Below are positions 8,301 to 12,903 of a stretch of 12,903 nt of DNA, piece by piece. The notes under the pieces are model-generated. The model did not search any database and was not told the DNA's origin. It saw only the letters and a list, made by a program, of their open reading frames with translations. Every line of letters begins with the position of its first letter. The first letter of the stretch is position 1. The stretch comes from Chloroflexi bacterium RBG_16_70_13 (GTDB taxonomy: Bacteria; Chloroflexota; Limnocylindria; Limnocylindrales; CSP1-4): assembly GCA_001795245.1 (NCBI GenBank), contig MGOD01000093.1:8994-21896 (forward strand), written 5' to 3'. The position numbers and the translations under genes are program-made.

Positions 8301-8330
8301 ACTATACCACGGGGTTTCGGGGCGGGACAA
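8301..8330 (-). promoter_or_regulatory. Predicted sigma-70-type promoter for infC-rpmI-rplT(-pheST)
   Basis: On the minus strand: -35 TTGTCC (8330-8325, 4 of 6 matches), an 18-bp spacer, and -10 TATAGT (8306-8301, 5 of 6). It is one of the few AT-rich words in this GC-rich intergenic region and gives a leader of about 65 nt to the infC AUC. It lies between two divergent genes. Confidence 0.6.
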
Positions 8331-8394
8331 CGACGGGCCGAGTGACCCTGCCGGCACCGCGCCACCGGGCGGATACTCGGCCCGAGGTGTCCCG

Positions 8395-8643
8395 ATGAGA
8401 CTGCCAATCCGCAAGCGCCAGGAGCCCCACCCGGATCCGTCGCGACCGCACGAATTCCGCCAGATCCACGACCCGGGGATCATGGCCATCGCGGGCGGCG
8501 CCGGCATGAGCCGCAGCTTTGGCGCGGCAACACCGGTAGCCGTGACGGACAACTTCATCCGGAAGTCGCGCTGCGGCGTGCCCGGATGCGGCCGCGAGCG
8601 CCACGACCCGATCCACGAGGCCGACCGCGACTCGCAGCTCTGA
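8395..8643 (+). CDS. Small conserved-looking protein with a CCHH putative zinc site (unknown function)
   Basis: This 82-aa protein is not a family I can name. The start is the ATG at 8395, with GAGGTG at 8384-8389 (5-nt spacing). Codon third positions are strongly GC-rich as in neighbouring genes, supporting real coding on this strand. The N-terminus is basic and Pro/His-rich (RLPIRKRQEPHPDPSRPHEF). The middle is Gly/Ala/Met-rich (GIMAIAGGAGMSRSFGAATP). Near the C-terminus C60, C65, H70 and H74 form C-x4-C-x4-H-x3-H (CGVPGCGRERHDPIH), a plausible metal site. There is no signal peptide or membrane segment, so it is probably cytoplasmic. It is divergent from infC, with the infC promoter just upstream. 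Overlapping minus-strand frames here look like shadows. Confidence 0.68.
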   Translation: MRLPIRKRQEPHPDPSRPHEFRQIHDPGIMAIAGGAGMSRSFGAATPVAVTDNFIRKSRCGVPGCGRERHDPIHEADRDSQL

Positions 8644-8752
8644 CCCGGCCCGCCCTCCTGGCCGTGGCGCGGGAGGTCACGGGTGACTCGTCCGCCGGGT
8701 CGCGGACGCCTGGCCCGGGCCCATCCTCGGCGGCGGCCCTCGAGGTTCACGC

Positions 8753-8776
8753 CTCGCCGCTCACGGCTCGCCGCTC
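8753..8776. repeat. Direct repeat CTCGCCGCTC, 14-bp period
   Basis: Two identical 10-bp copies (8753-8762 and 8767-8776) in the 240-bp gap between the two plus-strand genes. Apart from this, a GGCCCGGGCC palindrome near 8712 and a possible TATCAT -10 at 8821-8826, I see nothing in the gap. Confidence 0.35.
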
Positions 8777-8883
8777 CCATCGCATCCCCGGACGCTGCGT
8801 TCCGCGCACCTCCGCCGTCCTATCATTCGGCTGCCAGGCGAAGGTCGCTCGCCTCCCGGCAGGATCGGACAGGAGGACGCTCA

Positions 8884-9285
8884 ATGCGCCGATTCGTATC
8901 CCTGGCGTTGGGAGCTGGATTGCTCCTGGGTCCGGTGGCTCCCGTGTTTGCGGTCAGACCCGACGCGAGCTGCCCAGACGAGTCGTCGGGCTTCGTCACC
9001 GTCGACCAGCAGGGCTGGTGGGACAACACCGTGGCCGGGTTCGTCGCCGAGGGCATCCCGGTGTACATCGGGGGCGATCCGGCCAATGGGTTCACGGAGG
9101 AGTTCGAAGACTTCGCGATGGCGTTCGGCTTCGCCGACGCCCAGGCGTTCTACGACTATATCTGGGGCCCCCAGTGGCAGAGGATCGACAGGAACGACGA
9201 CCTGCTCGTGTGCATGAAACCCTATCCCCTCACGCCGGGGAACCCTGCCTACCTGTTCAACGGCATCGACAACACGGCCAATTAG
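8884..9285 (+). CDS. Secreted protein of unknown function
   Basis: This 133-aa protein has a typical Sec signal peptide: MRRF, a hydrophobic core (VSLALGAGLLLGPVAPVFA), and likely cleavage after A23. The start is the ATG at 8884 with AGGAGG at 8871-8876 (7-nt spacing). The mature part is acidic and aromatic-rich (QQGWWDNTVAGFVAEGIPVY, EEFEDFAMAFGFADAQAFYD). It holds only two cysteines, C30 and C110, which could form one disulfide. The stretch DRNDDLLVC at about residues 102-110 resembles a degenerate calcium-loop or excalibur-like Asp-rich motif next to a Cys, but this is only a resemblance. The end reads PAYLFNGIDNTAN. A possible -10 (TATCAT) lies 58 bp upstream. The gene ends 6 bp from the thrS stop on the opposite strand. 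I do not recognise a named family. Confidence 0.82.
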   Translation: MRRFVSLALGAGLLLGPVAPVFAVRPDASCPDESSGFVTVDQQGWWDNTVAGFVAEGIPVYIGGDPANGFTEEFEDFAMAFGFADAQAFYDYIWGPQWQRIDRNDDLLVCMKPYPLTPGNPAYLFNGIDNTAN

Positions 9286-9291
9286 GCCCCA

Positions 9292-11118
9292 TCACGCGCC
9301 TCTCGCGGCGGCCTCGGAGGCGAGGCGGTCCGCGAGGGACTCCCAGGCTTCGGGCGGCTGCTGCTCCCCGGCCCTCGTCCGGGGAGCCGCGGTCCGCGCC
9401 TCGACTTCGCGGTCGCCGAGGACGAGCATGTACGGCACTTTCTGCTCCTGGGCGACCCGGATCTTGTTCTGCATCCGGCCGTCCGAGGCGTCGACCTCCA
9501 CGCGAAGGCCGCGGACCCGCATGATCGCGGCGAGCTCCCGGGACGCTTCCACATGTCGGTCGGCGATCGGGATGATGACGGCCTGGACCGGCGCGACCCA
9601 GAGCGGGAAGGCCCCGGCGAAGTGCTCGACGAGAATGCCGATGAAGCGCTCGAGCGAGCCGTAGATCGCGCGGTGGATGGCGATCGGTCGCTGCTCGGTG
9701 CCGTGCTCGTCGATGTAGGTCAGGTCGAAGCGTTCGGGCAGCATCGTGAGGTCGATCTGGATGGTGGCCATCTGCCATTCACGGCCGAGGGCGTCGTCGA
9801 TGTAGATGTCGATCTTGGGAGCGTAGAAGGTGCCGTCCTTCGGCTTCAGTTCGTACCTGATGTCGGCGGCCGCGAAGGCCTCGATCGTGAGGCGCTCGGC
9901 CCGCTCCCAAAGCGCCGGGTCGCCGATCGCCTTGTCCGGCTTCGTGGCGAACGTGAACCGCGGCTCAAGGCCGAACCAGCCGTACGCCTCCCGAACCTCG
10001 CCGAGCAGGGCCACGATCTCGTCCGCCAGCTGGTCCGGCCGGACGTAGATGTGGGCGTCGTCCTGGATGAACTGCCGGACCCGGGTCAGGCCCGAGAGCG
10101 TGCCCGACCGCTCATTGCGGTGAAGCCGCCCGTATTCGCTGAAGCGCAGCGGCAGGTCGCGGTAGGACCGCAGCCGGGAGCGGTAGATGAACGTCGATTC
10201 GGGGCAGTTCATCGGCTTGAGGCTGAAGGTCTGGCCCTCTGATTCCACCAGGAACATGTTGTCCCGGTACAAGTCCCAGTGCCCCGACTGCCGCCACAGC
10301 CGCTCGCTCACGACGATCGGCGTCGAGATCTCCTGGTAGCCGCGCCGGAGCTGGAGCTCGCGCATCGCCGACTCGAGCGTCCGCCAGATCGTCTGGCCCT
10401 TGGGATGCCAGAACGCCGACCCGGGGCTGACGTCGTGGAATGAGAACAGGTCCAGCTGGACGCCGAGGCGACGGTGGTCGCGCTTCTTGGCCTCGGCCCG
10501 CCGCCAGAGGTAGCGCTCGAGGTCCTCGGCCGTCTCCCAGACCGTGCCGTAGATGCGCTGGAGCATCGGCCGCTTCTCGTCGCCGCGCCAGTACGCCCCG
10601 GCGACCGAGAGGAGCTTGAGCGGCCCGATCTTCCCGGTACTCGCAATGTGGGGGCCTTTGCAGAGGTCGCTGAACGGCCCGTGCCCGTAGAACGAGGTGA
10701 CGGGCGGCGGCTCGCCGGCCTCGGCCGCCCGGCGGGCAAGGTCGTCCAGGATTTCCACCTTGTACGACTGGGACTGGCCCTCGGCGGCGGCGCGGGCCTC
10801 GTCGAGGGGGACCTCCTTCCGGACGAAGGCGTGGTCGGCGGCGATGCTCTCGCGCATCCGGGCCTCGATCGACTCGAGGTCCGCCGGGGTGAGCGGACGG
10901 GGCAGGTCGAAGTCGTAGTAGAAGCCGTCGGCGATGGCCGGCCCGATCCCGAGCTTCGCGCCGGGGAAGAGGTCCAGCACAGCCTCGGCCATGACGTGGG
11001 CGGCGGAATGCCGCATGGCGTCGAGGGCGTCGTGGGCGCCGGCATCGAGCAGCTCGTCGGCGGACCCGCGCGCGGGCGCTTCGAGGAGCTCCTCGTCCGG
11101 CCGTGCCTGCTCAACCAT
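9292..11118 (-). CDS. thrS: Threonine-tRNA ligase lacking the N-terminal TGS domain
   Basis: This class II synthetase makes Thr-tRNA-Thr. From the ATG at 11118 it is 608 aa, against about 640 for the usual form. The N-terminal editing (SAD) domain has HSAAH (H37, H41) and C153/H157 in DLCKGPHI. The catalytic core has C305 (MNCPEST), H356 (DDAHIYV) and H482 (AIHRAIYG). Their separations of 51 and 126 residues equal those of the E. coli zinc ligands C334, H385 and H511. Motif 2 is RFSEYGRLHRNERSG. The anticodon-binding domain starts around residue 505 (LWVAPVQAVIIPIADRHV). The TGS domain is absent: only about 25 acidic residues precede LLDAGAHDALDAMRHSAAH. GAGAGG at 11130-11135 is the ribosome site (11-nt spacing). 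The same frame continues upstream through the T-box and tRNA, but that is not coding. Expression is probably controlled by the T-box leader. Confidence 0.96.
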   Translation of the reverse strand: MVEQARPDEELLEAPARGSADELLDAGAHDALDAMRHSAAHVMAEAVLDLFPGAKLGIGPAIADGFYYDFDLPRPLTPADLESIEARMRESIAADHAFVRKEVPLDEARAAAEGQSQSYKVEILDDLARRAAEAGEPPPVTSFYGHGPFSDLCKGPHIASTGKIGPLKLLSVAGAYWRGDEKRPMLQRIYGTVWETAEDLERYLWRRAEAKKRDHRRLGVQLDLFSFHDVSPGSAFWHPKGQTIWRTLESAMRELQLRRGYQEISTPIVVSERLWRQSGHWDLYRDNMFLVESEGQTFSLKPMNCPESTFIYRSRLRSYRDLPLRFSEYGRLHRNERSGTLSGLTRVRQFIQDDAHIYVRPDQLADEIVALLGEVREAYGWFGLEPRFTFATKPDKAIGDPALWERAERLTIEAFAAADIRYELKPKDGTFYAPKIDIYIDDALGREWQMATIQIDLTMLPERFDLTYIDEHGTEQRPIAIHRAIYGSLERFIGILVEHFAGAFPLWVAPVQAVIIPIADRHVEASRELAAIMRVRGLRVEVDASDGRMQNKIRVAQEQKVPYMLVLGDREVEARTAAPRTRAGEQQPPEAWESLADRLASEAAARGA

Positions 11119-11129
11119 CGCCTGACCTG

Positions 11130-11400
11130 CCTCTCTCAAGAATCGAACGACCTCCCGTCCGACAGGACGAGAGGTCTGGCCTCCCGCGGTTCCACCCGCC
11201 TTCACGACCCCGTCGACGTCGGGGTTTGGCCGACTCGAGATCGCGCGCTCGTGCCGCGCTAACGGGCGGACCCGGACCGGTTCTCCGGTCGCTCGCGGGT
11301 GGTGCCGTCGCCGTTCGGTCGCCGGGCTCTCAGCCGTGGCCCAGCTCTCTGGGGACCGATCCCGTCGTGGCGCGTCCCGCTCATCGCGTTCGCTATGGAG
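11130..11400 (-). promoter_or_regulatory. Threonine T-box riboswitch upstream of thrS
   Basis: On the minus strand the leader has T-box elements in order. Stem I begins GAACGCGATGAGCGGGAC (about 11394-11377). The distal AG-bulge segment is AGAGAGCTGGG...GGCTGAGAGCCCGGC (about 11350-11320). The specifier side is GGC-ACC-A-CCCGC, with the Thr codon ACC at 11303-11301 followed by the expected purine. A GACCGG-AGAA-CCGGTC hairpin (about 11287-11272) follows. The antiterminator T-box word is GGGTGGAACCGCGG (11197-11184). Its TGGA would pair with UCCA at the 3' end of a tRNA with U73. Last is a 12-bp hairpin, 11176-11149, with loop TGTC. The tract after it (GTTCGATTCTTG) is only moderately U-rich. 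The 5' arm CCTCTC can also pair with the GAGAGG ribosome site, so control may be transcriptional or translational. A weak -10 (TATCCT, 11409-11404) precedes it. This accounts for the 336-bp gap. Confidence 0.87.
11149..11176 (-). terminator. Terminator-like hairpin of the thrS T-box
   Basis: The arms GACCTCTCGTCC and GGACGGGAGGTC pair over 12 positions (one T-G wobble) with loop TGTC, directly after the T-box word. This is the position of the alternative terminator or sequestering stem. The following GTTCGATTCTT is a poor U-tract, so the mode of action is open. Confidence 0.6.
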
Positions 11401-11454
11401 GAGAGGATACCCCACGGACCGCCGCGCTCGGGCTCCCCTGCTTCGCGGCCCGGG

Positions 11455-11531
11455 TGGTGGGCGGTACTGGACTCGAACCAGTGGCCTCATGCATGTCAAG
11501 CATGTGCTCTAACCAACTGAGCTAACCGCCC
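11455..11531 (-). tRNA. tRNA-Val(GAC), CCA encoded
   Basis: A full 77-nt cloverleaf reads on the minus strand. The acceptor stem is GGGCGGT/ACCGCCC and the D arm is GCTC-AGTTGGTTA-GAGC. The anticodon stem CATGC/GCATG carries loop TTGACAT, so the anticodon is GAC (codon GUC). The T arm is ACTGG-TTCGAGT-CCAGT, and discriminator A is followed by genomic CCA. No mismatch is seen in any stem. It lies about 55 bp before the thrS T-box on the same strand. No clear terminator separates the two, so read-through into thrS is possible. Confidence 0.97.
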
Positions 11532-11547
11532 GCGGCGGGAAAGGGTA

Positions 11548-11580
11548 GCACGGCCCTCCGCTGCTGGCGGAGGGCCGTGC
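11548..11580 (-). terminator. Perfect 14-bp GC hairpin, probable terminator of the miniprotein operon
   Basis: The arms GCACGGCCCTCCGC (11548-11561) and GCGGAGGGCCGTGC (11567-11580) are exact inverted repeats around a 5-nt loop. It lies 22 bp after the miniprotein stop and 17 bp before tRNA-Val. On the minus strand TACCCTTTCCC follows, a weak pyrimidine tract. It probably ends the upstream transcript, or marks an RNA processing point before the tRNA. Confidence 0.55.
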
Positions 11581-11601
11581 CGCGCGCTCGGCTAGGATCC
11601 G

Positions 11602-11700
11602 TCAGCCGCCCGAGGTGAAGGCCCCGCTGGCCCCGATCCACCCGACCACGATGACGGCGACGATGACCAGGACGATGATCCAGCCCCGACTCAGGCGCAT
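11602..11700 (-). CDS. 32-residue single-pass membrane miniprotein
   Basis: A short frame starts at the ATG at 11700 and stops at TGA 11604-11602. A strong GGAGGG (11705-11710) lies 4 nt before the ATG. The peptide starts MRLSRGW, then has a continuous hydrophobic run IIVLVIVAVIVVGWIGA (about residues 8-24) and ends SGAFTSGG. The basic N-terminus and hydrophobic core predict an inner-membrane peptide with the N-terminus inside. It begins 10 nt after the TAA of the Cys-rich secreted protein gene and is followed by the GC hairpin, so the two look like a two-gene operon. I recognise no family. Ile/Val runs written in GTC/ATC codons could arise by chance, but the ribosome site and placement argue for a real gene. 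Confidence 0.62.
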   Translation of the reverse strand: MRLSRGWIIVLVIVAVIVVGWIGASGAFTSGG

Positions 11701-11710
11701 CGAACCCTCC

Positions 11711-12283
11711 TTACCAGCTCTGGAGGCAGCACGAGCTGCCGGTGTAGCCGTTGACCGAGGCTCGCATGCCGTGGCTCACGGTGATCGGCGAGCCCTTCCA
11801 GATGAATGACACGTCGAAGTTCGACCCGTAGTTCGTGTCCGGAAGCCCGCTGTGGTAGCTCCCGCACCAAGTGATCGTCACCGTGTACCCGATCGCCGAT
11901 TGGGTGCACGTGACCGACGTCCAGGAGACCTTGCCGGTCGATGAGTTGCGGACGTACGTTGCCGTCGCGGTGACCGACCAGAGGAGCAGGATCGACTGAC
12001 TCTTGACCCAGGTCGAGCCGCAGTGGGTGTAGCTGGGCGGCACGTAGCAGGCGGCCGCCATAGCGACGCCCTGGGTGCCGCCTCCGCTCTGGACGATGAC
12101 GTAGCACGCCTTCCTTGCCGATTCACCCGACGCCGCCATCGCGGCCTCGCACTCTGCCCCGCTGATCCGGACCTTGGACACCGACTGGGCGGCGCTCGCC
12201 ACCCCGGGGGCCACCGTGGCCAGCACGATGGCGCCCGCAAGGGCGAGCGCGGCGCTTCGCCCGTGCCGTGAGAACTGGAGCAC
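11711..12283 (-). CDS. Secreted cysteine-rich protein of unknown function
   Basis: This 190-aa protein has a signal peptide: basic MLQFSRHGRS, then a hydrophobic core AALALAGAIVLATVAPGVAS, with likely cleavage after the A of ASA near residue 31. The mature part has eight cysteines (45, 60, 79, 88, 126, 140, 185, 186), suiting disulfides outside the membrane. It has a Ser/Thr/Tyr-rich, probably beta-rich C-terminal half (WSVTATATYVRNSSTGKVSW, IGYTVTITWCGSYHSG, SNFDVSFIWKGSPITVSHGM) and ends SSCCLQSW. I chose the GTG at 12283 because GAGGG (12290-12294) sits 6 nt upstream and it gives a textbook signal peptide. The in-frame GTG at 12331 lacks a ribosome site and adds 16 Pro-rich residues. The miniprotein gene follows after 10 nt. 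I cannot name a domain; an adhesin-like or surface beta domain is possible. Confidence 0.84.
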   Translation of the reverse strand: MLQFSRHGRSAALALAGAIVLATVAPGVASAAQSVSKVRISGAECEAAMAASGESARKACYVIVQSGGGTQGVAMAAACYVPPSYTHCGSTWVKSQSILLLWSVTATATYVRNSSTGKVSWTSVTCTQSAIGYTVTITWCGSYHSGLPDTNYGSNFDVSFIWKGSPITVSHGMRASVNGYTGSSCCLQSW

Positions 12284-12340
12284 TCCCGACCCTCGTTTCC
12301 CTGTGGCGGGCGGCGGGGTCGATGGAGCCACGCTAGCAGC

Positions 12341-12360
12341 GGCCGCTTACCGGCGGCTTA
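12341..12360. repeat. 11-bp-spaced direct repeat in the divergent intergenic region
   Basis: GGCCGCTTA (12341-12349) and GGCGGCTTA (12352-12360) differ at one base and recur at about one helical turn. The first copy overlaps the AGCGGCCGCT palindrome (12338-12347), and a CCGGCGCCGG palindrome follows at 12377-12386. It lies upstream of both divergent genes and could be an operator. Nothing else is seen in the 175-bp gap. Confidence 0.35.
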
Positions 12361-12458
12361 TCTGGCGTGGCGGCGCCCGGCGCCGGCGCTTCCCCGACCG
12401 CCTGTGAACGGCCCGGCAATGGCCGGCGCCGAGTCCCGCGCCGGGCGATGATGGCCTG

Positions 12459-12903
12459 GTGCCAGACGACGCCTACGCCCTCATCGACGCCGGCGACGGC
12501 CGGCGGCTCGAGCGGTTCGGGGACCTCCTCACGGATCGACCGGCGCCGGGCGCCACGGAGCCCCGGCGCGCCCCGGAGCGCTGGGCCGACGCGGCGATCT
12601 TCCACACCGGCAGCGGCTGGTGGGCCGCCGACGGCATGGCGCTCGAACCGGAAGGCCACCCGCTCACGCTCGCCGGCATCAGCCTCGAGATCCGACCCGC
12701 CGCCGGCGGGCAGGTGGGGCTCTTCCCGGAGCATCTCGCGAACAGCGCCTGGCTGGCCGGCGTCGTCCGCGCCCGCACCGGACCTCCGGGCACTCGGCCG
12801 CCCGACGTCCTGAACCTCTTCGCGTACACGGGCCTGGCCACGCTCGTGGCGGCAGCCGCCGGCGCCCGTGTCGTCCATGCCGACGCTTCCCGGCCGGCCG
12901 TCG
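12459..12903 (+). CDS. Class I SAM-dependent methyltransferase, RlmI-like (partial, runs off right edge)
   Basis: The frame is open from a GTG at 12459 to the window end, giving 148 residues of the N-terminal part. It shows LIDAGDGRRLERFGDLLTDR (about residues 9-28), then HTGSGWWAADG, LEIRPAAGGQVGLFPEHLAN (about 77-94), and SAM-binding motif I VLNLFAYTGLATLVAAAAGA (117-136), followed by VVHADAS with D142 at the end of the second strand. FxYTG at motif I is characteristic of the RlmI/COG1092-type RNA methyltransferases, and the LERFG and FPEHLAN words match a shorter SAM-methyltransferase subgroup of that family. The substrate, probably rRNA, is inferred. The catalytic part lies outside the window. 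No clear Shine-Dalgarno precedes the GTG, so a leaderless or different start is possible. Confidence 0.85.
   Translation, partial: MPDDAYALIDAGDGRRLERFGDLLTDRPAPGATEPRRAPERWADAAIFHTGSGWWAADGMALEPEGHPLTLAGISLEIRPAAGGQVGLFPEHLANSAWLAGVVRARTGPPGTRPPDVLNLFAYTGLATLVAAAAGARVVHADASRPAV

Noticed and set aside
8287..8309. Plus-strand TTGACC followed by TATACC as a promoter for the 82-aa gene
   Set aside because: The spacing between the two boxes is about 10 bp, too short for a sigma-70 promoter; the same AT-rich word reads well as the infC -10 on the minus strand.
8199..8780. 193-aa minus-strand frame upstream of infC
   Set aside because: It overlaps the infC promoter and the better supported plus-strand 82-aa gene, has Arg/Pro/Gly-rich composition and no motif.
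9225..9241. TCCCC/GGGGA stem as a thrS terminator inside the secreted gene
   Set aside because: Only a 5-bp stem with no U-tract on either strand, and it lies within coding sequence.
9292..11499. 735-aa reading of thrS from upstream
   Set aside because: The added residues would be read through the tRNA-Val gene and the T-box leader; ThrRS homology starts after 11118.

Overview
This is a high-GC bacterial chromosome segment with GC-rich third codon positions. It carries a translation-centred block of genes on the minus strand. The thrS, infC-rpmI-rplT, pheS-pheT and cvpA/mutS2 set resembles the order known from Bacillus subtilis and other Terrabacteria. A T-box riboswitch before thrS argues against Proteobacteria. 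My best guess is a Chloroflexota (Limnocylindria/Ellin6529-like) or related soil or freshwater lineage. The phylum is inferred from GC content and gene style and is not proven by any marker here.

Layout, following minus-strand transcription from right to left: a GTG-started secreted protein with eight cysteines (12283-11711) is followed after 10 nt by a 32-residue membrane miniprotein (11700-11602). Next come a perfect 14-bp GC hairpin, tRNA-Val(GAC) with encoded CCA, a threonine T-box leader, and thrS (11118-9292). Two plus-strand genes interrupt the block: a small CCHH-type protein (8395-8643) and a secreted protein (8884-9285), the latter ending 6 bp from the thrS stop. The minus strand then resumes with an infC promoter, infC (AUC start, long Ala/Pro tail), rpmI, rplT, a hairpin, pheS, pheT (4-bp overlap), cvpA, mpg (apparently a CTG start overlapping the cvpA stop) and mutS2, which runs off the left edge. 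At the right edge a plus-strand SAM-dependent methyltransferase of the RlmI-like type runs off the window.

How the genes work together: infC, rpmI and rplT supply IF3 and ribosomal proteins L35 and L20. pheST and thrS charge tRNA-Phe and tRNA-Thr, and thrS expression probably responds to uncharged tRNA-Thr through the T-box. cvpA-mpg-mutS2 forms a tight membrane/DNA-repair/ribosome-rescue tail. I found no mobile element, CRISPR array, rRNA gene or defence system. The unusual signals are mostly in expression control (AUC and CTG starts, T-box, hairpins) and in small or secreted genes of unknown function.
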